A DNA stretch of 64,000 bases. Origin: Calothrix sp. NIES-2100. Its GTDB lineage: Bacteria; Cyanobacteriota; Cyanobacteriia; Cyanobacteriales; Nostocaceae. Shown piece after piece: positions 53,951-62,848 of this stretch. Below the pieces are notes generated by a model, which worked only from the letters and a program-made list of their open reading frames with translations, was not told where the DNA came from and ran no database searches. Every line of letters starts with the position of its first letter. Position 1 is the first letter of the stretch. The translations under genes were made by a program, and so were the position numbers. The stretch spans positions 3,759,421-3,823,420 of the forward strand of contig NZ_AP018178.1 in assembly GCF_002368195.1 (NCBI RefSeq), written 5' to 3'.

Positions 53951-53985
53951 CAAACCTCAAAACCCAAAAAAGTTTTGAGGTTTAA
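53951..53985 (+). terminator. Intrinsic terminator of the fasciclin gene
   Basis: AAACCTCAAAAC and GTTTTGAGGTTT form a perfect 12-bp stem with an A-rich loop, 9 bp after the stop codon. Confidence 0.8.
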
Positions 53986-53999
53986 ACTGGTATGCCTAT

Positions 54000-55444
54000 C
54001 AAAGCATAGTGGGAGGGTGAGAACCCCTACGCTTCAGCGGGGGGATGAAACCCGACTCAAAGGGATTTATCCCTTTGTTTCCCCTTAATACAAGTTTCCT
54101 ACAAAACAGGATATAATTTTGTAGGAAGTGATAAGCAGTGTTAACTCTGACTTACGAATACAAAGCCAATCCTACAAACGAGCAAATTAAATTAATTGAA
54201 TACACACTTGATGTTTGTCGCCAAGTGTGGAACTTTGCATTACGTGAACGCAAAGATTGGCTTAATTCACGCAAGTCACCGATTAATGCTTGTTCAATCA
54301 CTTCTGAATACATCATTCCGGCAGACATACCGTACCCCAACTACAATACTCAAGCCAAAGCTTTAACTCTGGCTAAAAAACAATATCCAGAGCTAAAAAC
54401 TGTCAACGCCCAAGTGCTGCAACAAGTGCTGAGAAAACTGGAAACTGCATTTATCGACATGAAACGCAAGGGAATGGGTTTTCCTTGTTTCAAGAATCGA
54501 TACAGAATGCGTTCTTATGTTTACCCTCAACTTGGGGAAGGTCAAATATTAAGAGGCAATCAAATTAAGTTGCCTCAAATTGGGTGGGTGGAGTATGCGA
54601 AATCACGCGAAATACCTGATGGTTTTGTGGTCAAACAAGTTCGTGTTGTTCGCAAAGCTTCTGGATATTTCTTGATGTTTACGCTGGAATGTAATGTTGA
54701 TGTTCCTAGCCCTGTTGCTTCTGGTAATCCCAGAGGTATTGATTTAGGGTTAGATAAATTTGCAGCCACTTCCGATGGTGAACTGATTGAACGTCCTCGA
54801 TTTCTTCAGACACTACACCGTAAGCTGAAATTGCTACAACGTAGGCTGAAGAAAAAGCACAAAGGGTCAAACAATCGTCACAAATTAAATCGCAAGATTG
54901 CAAGATTACATCAACGTATTTCTGATACTCGCAAAGATTGGCACTTTAAGTTAGCCCATAAACTTTGTGATGATGCCGGAATGATTTTTGTTGAGGATAT
55001 TGATTTCCGTGTGTGGGCTAGAGGAATGTTTTGTAAGCACACTCTTGATGCAGGATTTGGGCAGTTTGTTTCTATCTTGCAATGGGTATGTTGGAAACGG
55101 GGTGTGTATTTTGCCAAAGTAGATAAAGACTACACCTCCCAAGTTTGCCCTCAATGTGATGCCCACACTGGGAAGAAAAAATTGGGGGACAGAATACATT
55201 CTTGTCCAGAATGCGGCTACACAACACATAGAGATGTTGCAGCCGCACAAGTGATCCGCAACAGAGGGGTCAACGCGCTGGGACGCAGCGTGGAGCAAAT
55301 TGCCTGCAAAGACGGTCTGACGGGGACTGTTACCAGTCTAGTTAAGAGTCAAAGAAGCAGGAAAAAAGGTGGAGAGGCACGGCTTTAGCCTGCCTCGGAA
55401 CATCCTTTAAGAATCCTCGCGCATTCATGCCGGGGAGTACGTCA
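54000..55444 (+). mobile_element. IS200/IS605-family element carrying only tnpB
   Basis: The element comprises tnpB with hairpin ends: CCCCTACGCTTCAGCGGGGGG near 54027 on the left, and CCTCGCGCATTCATGCCGGGG near 55415 on the right, ending about GTCAAC. No tnpA is present, so it moves only with help in trans. The exact left boundary is uncertain. The 3' part of tnpB plus the right end would encode the guide omega-RNA. Confidence 0.7.
54138..55388 (+). CDS. tnpB: TnpB RNA-guided endonuclease (IS605 OrfB)
   Basis: A 416-residue TnpB, a Cas12 relative that uses an omega-RNA from its own 3' end to cut DNA at the transposon's empty site. The start is a GTG at 54138 with AGGAAG upstream. N-terminal YEYKANPTNEQ and LDVCRQVWNFALRERKDW; RuvC-I Asp in GIDLGLDKFAATSDG; RuvC-II Glu in MIFVEDIDFRVWA; a zinc knuckle CPQC...CPEC; RuvC-III Asp in TTHRDVAAAQVI. 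All catalytic residues are present, so it is probably active. Solitary, without tnpA. Confidence 0.93.
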   Translation: MLTLTYEYKANPTNEQIKLIEYTLDVCRQVWNFALRERKDWLNSRKSPINACSITSEYIIPADIPYPNYNTQAKALTLAKKQYPELKTVNAQVLQQVLRKLETAFIDMKRKGMGFPCFKNRYRMRSYVYPQLGEGQILRGNQIKLPQIGWVEYAKSREIPDGFVVKQVRVVRKASGYFLMFTLECNVDVPSPVASGNPRGIDLGLDKFAATSDGELIERPRFLQTLHRKLKLLQRRLKKKHKGSNNRHKLNRKIARLHQRISDTRKDWHFKLAHKLCDDAGMIFVEDIDFRVWARGMFCKHTLDAGFGQFVSILQWVCWKRGVYFAKVDKDYTSQVCPQCDAHTGKKKLGDRIHSCPECGYTTHRDVAAAQVIRNRGVNALGRSVEQIACKDGLTGTVTSLVKSQRSRKKGGEARL

Positions 55445-56908
55445 ACAGCCTACACCCAAGATGCAGCCAACACGCGGGCTAAGAGACAAGGAAAGCTGCT
55501 GATTTTCTCCTTGATCATGCCATTCCACTTCGGCACTACCATATAAAACTTTCTGCGGTTGAGTACGCAAACTGCTAATAGTAATATCTGCTTTTATCGG
55601 TGCTGTACCAGTATTCACGGCAATAATCAATTCCTCAGTCCCTAAAGTTCTGGCAAATACGTAAAGTGCCCCCTGAGCATAGATAACTTGGTAATCGCCT
55701 ATACGCAATGATGGGTAAGTATGGCGGAGGGCAATTAGTTGGCGATGAGTCTCAAGAATTTCTCGATCCCAGCTAGCTTCTAACGGAAAGCCACGGCGAG
55801 AGTCGGGATCTATCGCACCAGGTAAACCGACTTCATCACCATAGTAAACGCTAGGGGCGCCGGGAAAGGTGAGTAATAGTAAAGTTGCTAATTCTACACT
55901 GGGTTTATCGCCTCCAGAAATAGTCATTAACCTGGCGGTATCGTGACTAGCGAGTAAATTTAATTGGGTAAGCTGAATTTCCCAAGGGTAAAGTTGTAAT
56001 ACTTCTTGAATTTGGGCAGCGTATTCAGCAGCGAATAAAGGTGGATAGGGTTTATAGTCGCGGCTTTGTACTTGTTCTAAGACTACGCGATCGCCTGCGG
56101 CAAAGGCAATTGTCGGACCAGCAAAGAGATAGTTCATCACTCCGTCAAATTGAGTCCCATCTAGCCACTCGCGAGAATCTCCCCAAACTTCCCCCACAAT
56201 ATAAGCTTCAGGATTAATCGCTTTGACTCGCTGACGGAATTCTTGCCAAAAACCAGGTGTTTTAATTTCAAACGGTACATCTAACCGCCAACCATCGATG
56301 CCGAATTTAATCCAGTATTCGGCAATCTCCATAATATATTCTTTGACTTCTGGGTTGTCGTGGTTAAATACAGGCAAAGCCCGATTTCCCGCCCAACCTT
56401 CATAGTTAGCCGGAAAATCCCCATTGTAAGCGGAAAGAGGCCAGCCCTCGACTTTAAACCAATTCACCCAAGGGGAATGGGGGCCATTTTCGAGAACATC
56501 GTGAAAAAAGAAAAAGCCACGGCTGGAGTGGTTGAAGACTCCATCCAACACAACTTTGATATTGCGTTGATGGGCTGCGTCTAACAATTCCTTGAAAGCT
56601 TCATTACCTCCCAACAGCGGATCAACCTGATAATAATCGTGGGTATGGTAGCGATGGTTACTAGCAGATTGAAAAATTGGCGTGAAGTAGATAGCGTTAA
56701 TCCCTAAATCCTGTATGTAATCCAAACCCTCCATGATACCCCATAGATCGCCACCTTTGTAACCTTGGAGTGTGGGCATTGTTTCCCAATCTTCCCAACG
56801 CGCCTCATGCAGGAGTCGTTTACGAGGTTGTTTGCTTCTAGCAAAGCGATCGGGAAAAATTTGGTAAAAAACAGCGTGTTTAACCCAGTCTGGTGTTTGA
56901 ATTTGCAT
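55442..56908 (-). CDS. Glycoside hydrolase family 13 alpha-amylase/neopullulanase-like enzyme
   Basis: A 488-residue GH13 enzyme expected to cut alpha-glucans such as glycogen or maltodextrin in the cytoplasm (no signal peptide). Seen: FYQIFPDRFARS, GLDYIQDLGINAIYFTPIF, VLDGVFNHSSRGF, nucleophile Asp in DGWRLDVPFEI, acid Glu in YIVGEVWGD, and LLASHDTARL with the transition-state Asp. Full (beta/alpha)8 barrel plus a C-terminal beta domain. Its stop codon touches the right end of the tnpB element, so the final residues (GCILGVGC) may have been altered by the insertion. Start ATG 56908. Confidence 0.92.
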   Translation of the reverse strand: MQIQTPDWVKHAVFYQIFPDRFARSKQPRKRLLHEARWEDWETMPTLQGYKGGDLWGIMEGLDYIQDLGINAIYFTPIFQSASNHRYHTHDYYQVDPLLGGNEAFKELLDAAHQRNIKVVLDGVFNHSSRGFFFFHDVLENGPHSPWVNWFKVEGWPLSAYNGDFPANYEGWAGNRALPVFNHDNPEVKEYIMEIAEYWIKFGIDGWRLDVPFEIKTPGFWQEFRQRVKAINPEAYIVGEVWGDSREWLDGTQFDGVMNYLFAGPTIAFAAGDRVVLEQVQSRDYKPYPPLFAAEYAAQIQEVLQLYPWEIQLTQLNLLASHDTARLMTISGGDKPSVELATLLLLTFPGAPSVYYGDEVGLPGAIDPDSRRGFPLEASWDREILETHRQLIALRHTYPSLRIGDYQVIYAQGALYVFARTLGTEELIIAVNTGTAPIKADITISSLRTQPQKVLYGSAEVEWHDQGENQQLSLSLSPRVGCILGVGC

Positions 56909-57000
56909 GAATTATTCTTTATACCTACAGGAGTTATAGTTGCAAATGATAGCTTCTTTGTGGTTCCTACCTGTGGTAGATCATTTTGGTTGAGTTATTA

Positions 57001-57262
57001 GGGCATTGGGCATTGGGCAGCATGGGGCATTGGGCATTGGGCATTGGGCGTTGGGCATTGGGCATTGGGGAGAAAATGCCAGCCGATGTATTAACGATGC
57101 AAGTCGATACATTAACATTGCAAGCCGATGCATTAACATTGCACACTAATGTTTCCGGATAACGGGGGCAAGGGGACAAGGAAGCAGACGCGAAATAACG
57201 AATGCCCAATACTTCGACTTCGCTCAGTACAAGTGCCCAATGCCCCATGCCCCATGCCCATT
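57001..57262. repeat. Inverted heptamer arrays enclosing a 21-bp repeat
   Basis: The left side is (GGGCATT)n with variants (57001-57070). The right side is the complementary (AATGCCC)n/(CATGCCC)n, about 57200-57262. Between them lie three exact-length 21-bp units, AGCCGATGTATTAACGATGCA and two relatives (57081-57143), and a CTTCGACTTCGCTCAGTAC dispersed repeat. No gene; the frames here are repeat-driven. Confidence 0.8.
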
Positions 57263-57517
57263 AATAATTCTTTATTTTTCTCTATAGAATTTTGTCTGTA
57301 ATCTTTGAGGTAGGAACTGGATCAAGATAAAAGTGTGGCTGAGAATGCCTGGGGCTGCTAATCAGCATTAACCATACCTGTGTGTAATTGCATTGCAATT
57401 CCGAATAAATGGTAAAAAATCACTTATTTAGACTTTTTTACTATTTGTGCTACAACAACTAAGACTACGAAAATCAATCATCTAATTACGGGAAATTACA
57501 TAGACGTGGTACGATAT

Positions 57518-59245
57518 ATGAAACACCAAAAACTTTCTCCGGGTTTGCTGTTGGCATATGAAGATTATCAAAAAGAAGGAGAGCAAGCTTTAACTACCCA
57601 CAGGCGATCGCTTGGTCTAATTGCACCGAAAAGTTCTGTCAAGCCGACTAAGAGTATTGTTTTTCTCTACTGCGAACCTGATGCAGACTTGAGTCATTTA
57701 GAACAGTATGGAATTCGCGTCAATCAAAACTCTGGAAGTGTAAGGACGGCTTTTTTACCTCTACAGGCTTTAGATGCTTTATCGGAAGAAGATGTGATCC
57801 AGCGAATTAAACCATCGCGCAAACTCAGTCTGCGGATGGATGTAGCCCCAGGTAAGGTGAAATTACCAGATTTTAAAATCAAAACGGGATTGACTGGTAA
57901 GGGTGTAATTATTGGCGTGATTGATAGTGGTATTGACCCCAAGCACCCCGCCTTTGCTGGACGGATTTTGCGCCTTTGGGATCAAACACTCCCCGGCCCG
58001 GGAGTTAAAGAAGGTGACTATGGGGCTGAGTTTACTGGTGAACAAATGACAGTTTCTCAAGATACTGATGGTCATGGGACTCATGTGGCGGGAATTGCTG
58101 CGGGTGCTGATGAAACTTACTCAGGTGTCGCACCAGAAGCAGAATTAGTTATTGTCAAGTCTGATTTACAAGATGCCCATATTGCCGATGCTGTTCGCTA
58201 CGTTTTTCGTGTAGCCACAGATTTAGGGCGACCAGTTGTGTTAAATATGAGCTTGGGTGGACACGCCGATGCCCATGATGGTAGTGACTCCCTGTCGCGG
58301 ATTATTGATGCGGAAACTGGGCCAGGAAAAATTGTTTGTTGTGCAGCAGGTAACGAAGGAAACGACAACATTCACTCTCAAGCAACCATACCCGCGCAAA
58401 AATCACGGGGTATCCGTTTTAATGTGCCCTTGAATCAAGTCGGCATTGTCTGGTTAAACGGTTGGTATGATGCTGACAGTCAGTTAGAAATTTCGCTACG
58501 CAGTCCCAACGGTTTCGTTACCCCCTACCAAAAAATTATTACTGATGGCAATCCTACCCAAAATTATCAATTGCCAGATTCCCAGGTAGAAATTGTCACA
58601 CCAGCCCCAGATAAAGGCAATGGTGACCACAATTTCTTTGTGCAAATTCGTGGGAATGGGCCTTCACCTGTTATGGGGGGTATTTGGCAGTTGCGGGTAC
58701 GTAATACTAGTACCAGTGAAACACGTTTGGATGTCTGGACGCTTGACGATCACTCCTCAGTATTTTTTACAGGTAAGAGTGTGAAAGACTGTGTAAAAAT
58801 TGGCTCACCGGGAGCGGCTAGCAGTGCGATTACAGTTGCCGCCTACACCACAAAAGTGGAATATACAGATATTGATGGTCAAGTGCGGGACATGGGCTTA
58901 GAGTTAGATACAATATCTGAGTTCAGCAGTGAAGGGCCATTGCGGAATGATGGGCAAAAACCAGATATAGCCGCACCAGGAGCGATGATTGTGTCTACAC
59001 TCTCTAGTAATGCGAATAGCGATCGCTCAATGATGATCAATTCTAAATTTGTCGTCATGGCTGGTACGAGTATGGCGACACCATTCGTTACAGGTTTAGT
59101 AGCATTACTTCTGCAACGCGATCCCAAACTCGATCCAGCGACGGTGAAAGAATTACTCCGCAAAAATAGTTCTATCCCTGGTAAACCTCAAGGAACTTTT
59201 GATAGTAAATGGGGTTTTGGTCTGATTAATGTGGAAAATTTGTAA
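57518..59245 (+). CDS. Subtilisin-like serine peptidase (S8 family)
   Basis: A 575-residue peptidase, started here at the ATG at 57518; a GTG four codons earlier is possible. Catalytic triad: Asp in VIGVIDSGIDPKHPAF (~residue 135), His in DTDGHGTHVAGIAAG, Ser in GTSMATPFVTGL near residue 525. The oxyanion Asn is in CCAAGNEGND. An N-terminal ~110-residue prodomain-like part precedes it, and a beta insertion (~300-420) interrupts the fold between the oxyanion Asn and Ser. No signal peptide is obvious, so it may be intracellular or exported by a non-Sec route. It lies alone between repeat elements. Confidence 0.92.
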   Translation: MKHQKLSPGLLLAYEDYQKEGEQALTTHRRSLGLIAPKSSVKPTKSIVFLYCEPDADLSHLEQYGIRVNQNSGSVRTAFLPLQALDALSEEDVIQRIKPSRKLSLRMDVAPGKVKLPDFKIKTGLTGKGVIIGVIDSGIDPKHPAFAGRILRLWDQTLPGPGVKEGDYGAEFTGEQMTVSQDTDGHGTHVAGIAAGADETYSGVAPEAELVIVKSDLQDAHIADAVRYVFRVATDLGRPVVLNMSLGGHADAHDGSDSLSRIIDAETGPGKIVCCAAGNEGNDNIHSQATIPAQKSRGIRFNVPLNQVGIVWLNGWYDADSQLEISLRSPNGFVTPYQKIITDGNPTQNYQLPDSQVEIVTPAPDKGNGDHNFFVQIRGNGPSPVMGGIWQLRVRNTSTSETRLDVWTLDDHSSVFFTGKSVKDCVKIGSPGAASSAITVAAYTTKVEYTDIDGQVRDMGLELDTISEFSSEGPLRNDGQKPDIAAPGAMIVSTLSSNANSDRSMMINSKFVVMAGTSMATPFVTGLVALLLQRDPKLDPATVKELLRKNSSIPGKPQGTFDSKWGFGLINVENL

Positions 59246-59251
59246 GTAAAA

Positions 59252-59437
59252 AGGGAACTCCAAAAAAATAAACAACAGCTTAAAGTCGTTGACTGTTGAC
59301 TGTTGACTGTTGACTGTGAATCGTCAACCGTTTGTAGGGGCGGGTTTTGTGAGATATTCACAGCGAAAACAGATATGTCGGTTAAACCCGCCCCTACAAC
59401 AATAGCAATGGAATATTTTTTTAGTTGGAAGTCCCTA
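59252..59437. mobile_element. MITE-like element with AGGGAACTCC ends, copy 1
   Basis: Ends AGGGAACTCCAAAAAAATAA and TTAGTTGGAAGTCCCT are imperfect inverted repeats. Inside are GTTGACTGTTGACTGTTGACT heptamer-type units and a GTAGGGGCGGGTTTTG...AACCCGCCCCTAC hairpin. Copy 2 at 62263-62581 carries another MITE inside its hairpin. Confidence 0.75.
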
Positions 59438-59498
59438 ACAGGGAATAGGGAACAGATTTCCCTATTTCCGCAGAAAATCAACATATAACGAAGCTAAA

Positions 59499-60122
59499 AT
59501 GAACCATAAGTGGTTGGAATGGGCACAAAAATTACAAGCGATCGCGCAAAATGGGCTGACGTACAATGAAAGCCCGTTTGACAGAGAACGTTATCAGCAA
59601 GTGCGTCAGATTGCTGCGGAAATGATATCTACCTACTCTAATGTTGAATCTAGCTATATCCTTGATTTGTTCAGTCGGGAAGTAGGTTATGCTACGCCAA
59701 AAGTCGATGTCCGGGCTGCGGTGTTTAATTCAGATAAAATTCTTTTAGTTAAAGAAAAAGTAGATGGCTCTTGGACATTACCAGGCGGTTGGGTAGATAT
59801 AGGTGAATCGCCAAGTAATGCAATTGTGCGAGAAGTTTATGAAGAATCTGGATATGAGACACGAGTTGTGAAGCTACTTGCTGTCTACGATAGAAATCAC
59901 AGCCGTCATGGACATCCACCGCTGGAGTTCCATATTTATAAGCTGTTTTTTCAGTGCGAATTGATCGGTGGTAGCCCAAAAACAAGTATTGAAACTGAGG
60001 AAGTTGCTTTTTTTGGAGAACAGGAAATTCCCAATTTGTCGCTAAGTCGTGTTGTGCCATCTCAAATTACTCGCATGTTTGAATATTACCGCAATCCAGA
60101 TCAGCCAACAGATTTTGATTAA
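59499..60122 (+). CDS. Nudix hydrolase with N-terminal helical domain
   Basis: A 207-residue enzyme likely cleaving a nucleoside-diphosphate derivative (sugar or ADP-ribose type). The first ~65 residues (WLEWAQKLQAIAQNGLTY, RYQQVRQIAAEMI) form the helical domain typical of a Nudix subgroup. The Nudix box GGWVDIGESPSNAIVREVYE followed by ESGYE at ~110-134 has all Glu ligands, so it should bind Mg. FHIYKLFFQCEL and SIETEEVAFF follow. Full length, start ATG 59499, no partners in the operon. Substrate cannot be told from sequence. Confidence 0.9.
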   Translation: MNHKWLEWAQKLQAIAQNGLTYNESPFDRERYQQVRQIAAEMISTYSNVESSYILDLFSREVGYATPKVDVRAAVFNSDKILLVKEKVDGSWTLPGGWVDIGESPSNAIVREVYEESGYETRVVKLLAVYDRNHSRHGHPPLEFHIYKLFFQCELIGGSPKTSIETEEVAFFGEQEIPNLSLSRVVPSQITRMFEYYRNPDQPTDFD

Positions 60123-60592
60123 CGAAGAATTATAGTTATCACCTAGAGAATCGGTATAAGATAAATCGCTGAATCATTACTCTCATCAGCGCCAGAATTG
60201 CTGACATGCCAATGAGTAGGGTAACAGTAAGTAGAACGGCTTAAATAATTCACGCTATGTCATTGCGAATGAAACGAAGTGGAATGTAGACGCGAAGCGG
60301 CTTCCCGAAGGGTAGCAATCGCAAGGGTTATGCCGATTTTACAATCTGTTACATCCCATATTCCGCACTTCATTATGAAGCACAAAAAACTACATGGTTG
60401 TTTCTAAATGCAAAGTAAATAATAATACACAAAAATAATCAATAATCTGACATTTAGAAATAAACCTGTGTGGCGAAGCCACTGAGACTAAAGTGCTGAG
60501 AAAAAACTGATTTCAAGCCTTTTATAAAACTAAATATACATTGGTTCAGTTGAAGTGAGACAATCAAAAAAACTCAAAAATACGTCAGAAAA
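60123..60592. other. Gap with a small dispersed repeat
   Basis: At 60286-60314 a 29-bp GTAGACGCGAAGCGGCTTCC repeat interrupts an ATTGCGAAT...GCAATCGCAA sequence. The last ~150 bp before 60593 probably hold the left end of the IS1634-type relic. No gene. Confidence 0.45.
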
Positions 60593-61000
60593 ATGTCTCA
60601 AATTGAAAATGCAAAAATTAAAAATATCGATCATTTAGGAATAGTTGCAGGATTAATTGATGAAATAGGAATAGTCGAAATAATTAATGAAAAATTAGGG
60701 ATAGACCCTCGTGAAAAAATTGCAGCAGGAATATTAGTGAAAGCGATTTTAATCAATGGATTAGGATTTGTCTCAAGACCTTTATATTTATTTAGCCAGT
60801 TTTTTGATGATAAAGCAATTGAGATATTGTTAGGAGAAGATGTAGAAAGTGATTATATCAATGATGATAAGCTTTCAAGGTATTCATTTTTTACATTTAG
60901 ATGGCATTAACCAAATTATTAATTTAACTTCAGAACGTCATTTTATTTTGAATTGTTTACCATCATTTTGCCAAAAATATTATTTTATTTCTTGATTTGA
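60593..61000 (+). pseudogene. IS1634-type transposase with large internal deletion
   Basis: The N-terminal ~95 residues are the DUF4277-type start of an IS1634-family transposase (IKNIDHLGIVAGLIDEIGI, KAILINGLGFVSRPLYLF, ESDYINDDKLSR). At about 60873 the frame changes. The next frame reads FQGIHFLHLDGINQIINLTS, then ERHFILNCLPSFCQKYYFIS and a stop near 60994, which looks like the C-terminal end of the same protein. The whole catalytic middle is missing, leaving a short non-autonomous derivative. Confidence 0.8.
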
Positions 61001-61284
61001 CAAGATTTTTAGAGAAAATTAGAATTTACCAACACATGAAGGAACATTTATGCTTCCTTCAGTTTCTAGTGCTTATATGACCAATTTTATTACATCTTAA
61101 TTAATCGATTTCTGAAAAGATATCCATTTTTATTCTATTTCTTAATCATTTTTATCTTTGCGCTTTTCTCTTGCTTGTAATCTCCTTATACTTCAATTTG
61201 AAGTGAGGAGTTGGGGAAGTAAAAGTCTAGAATTTTCTTAGCTGAAGATTTACGGATTTTAGTAAATATCTTTTCCCAGGAAAC

Positions 61285-62115
61285 ATGGACAGCTTAACCG
61301 AAGGCAAGAAAGCCGCTTCCGCTTTGGATGTATTTGCAGGCGGTGGCGAAATGGGCGAGTTGATGCGATCGCATGACTGGTCAAACACTCCCTTAGGTCC
61401 GGTCGAGAACTGGCCGCCAACTCTGCGTACCTGCGTTAGCATGATGCTCTCGTCTCGCTTTGCCCAAGGCATTTACTGGGGTGAAGACTATATTCAGCTT
61501 TACAACGATGCCGCGATTGCTGTTTATGGGGCAAATCACCCAACGGCAAAAACACGAAAATTTGTGGCATTGGAGCTGCCACTTCGTGGCGGCCCCCATA
61601 AGCCCCCACGAGTTCTCGGCAGGGCGTATTTTGTTAGTAGATGATAATGCGGATATGCGCGACTATCTTAAGCGTCTACTACAGCAACATTGGCAGGTAC
61701 AAGCTGTTGCTAATGGAGCAGATGCACTAAATGCTATCTCATTGCAACCGCCAGATTTAGTACTCACGGATGTGATGATGCCAGAAATGGACGGTTTTCA
61801 ATTGCTGAGTGCATTGCGTACCAATCCCAAGACAAAAGAAGTATTGAAGTGCAGGTTAATGCTGTTGAATCTTGGGCTATCATCCAAATCAGCAACAATG
61901 GTATTGGGATGAGTGCAGATTTTCTCCCCCATGTTTTCGATCGCTTTACTCAGGAGGAAGTTCCAAGCCGTCACTCACCTGGAGGTTTGGGGTTGGGGCT
62001 GGCGATCGCGCGTCAACTAGTAGAACTACACGGCGGTACAATTGAAGCAGCCAGTGCAGGAATTGGGCGAGGCGCAACGTTTACTGTTAAATTGCCTTTG
62101 ATAATGTCAGCTTAG
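61285..62115 (+). pseudogene. Hybrid histidine kinase remnant (PAS, receiver and ATPase fragments)
   Basis: Three pieces of one large hybrid sensor kinase survive in different frames. Codons from 61285 give a PAS-like start (MGELMRSHDWSNTPLGPVEN, LRTCVSMMLSSRFAQGIYW). From about 61617, another frame gives a receiver (RILLVDDNADMRDYLKRLL, DLVLTDVMMPEMDGFQLL). From about 61845 a third gives the end of a HATPase domain (ISNNGIGMSADFLPHVFDRF, GLGLGLAIARQLVELHGGTI). The dimerisation and most ATPase parts, and the receiver's C-terminal half, are gone. It is not functional as one protein. A related kinase lies downstream. Confidence 0.82.
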
Positions 62116-62134
62116 ACCGTTAACGCTACAAGTT

Positions 62135-62218
62135 AGACCGCTCCCGTTTGTTGTCAGACCGCTCCCGTTTGTTGCCAGACCGCTCCCGTTTGTTGCCAGA
62201 CCGCTCCCGTTTGTTGAC
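62135..62218. repeat. 21-bp tandem repeat, four units
   Basis: Four exact-length copies of AGACCGCTCCCGTTTGTTGCC starting 20 bp after the stop of the kinase remnant. Fourth array in this window with a 21-bp period. Confidence 0.85.
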
Positions 62219-62262
62219 CGAGGCAATTTTAGATTTTAGATTTTGGATTTTGGATTAAATCT

Positions 62263-62581
62263 AAGGGAACTCCAAAAAATAAATTATGCCAAATTGTAGG
62301 GGCGGGGTTACCCCCATACGTGTCAACTTAACGTGAAACCCGCTTGGTGACAAGGTTTCGCCCTCACCCCCAGCCCCTCTCCCCAGGGGAGAGGGGAGCT
62401 AGAGATCCAATTCCCCTTCTCCCTGGGGAGAAGGGGTTAGGGGATGAGGGCGAGAGGGTTTTGCACAACGCCTGCCCTATATAGCTTTTAGCTTAAGTTG
62501 ACACCAATGGGTTACCCCGCCCCTACGAGTTGCGGGTTTGGTAGGTTAATGATTGGAATATTTTTTTATTTGGAAGTCCCT
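62263..62581. mobile_element. MITE-like element with AGGGAACTCC ends, copy 2, carrying a nested MITE
   Basis: Outer ends AGGGAACTCCAAAAAATAAA and TTATTTGGAAGTCCCT match the 59252 element. Its GTAGGGGCGGGG/CCCCGCCCCTAC hairpin is split at 62316-62508 by an element whose ends (CGTGTCAACTTAACGTG and TTAAGTTGACACCAAT) match the 30910 family. GGTTACCC-type sequence flanks the insertion on both sides. Heptamer-like TTTAGATTTTGGATT repeats surround it. Confidence 0.75.
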
Positions 62582-62848
62582 AAAATCTAGAATCTAAAAA
62601 AGGTTACAAGCCTCTCCCTTTAGGGAGATGAAAAATAAAAAGAAATCGTTGCTGCAATCCCAGTCCTTATAGGGAGAGGTCAATCCAAAATCGTAAATCC
62701 AAAATCTAAAATCGAGTGACCTCCTAGAATTGTAAATAACACGATCGCCATATAGCCAAATCGATAAATGCTATGCAACGACCTCAAAGAGAAACAGTAA
62801 CGTTAGAAGGATTTCTCTCCCCCTTCCCCTTTACCCCTTACCCCCTCC

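Noticed and set aside
56967..57248. 93-codon minus frame with CNVNASA-type repeats
   Set aside because: Produced by the GGGCATT heptamers and 21-bp array; MPNAQRPMPNAQ is a common translation of this repeat in cyanobacteria.
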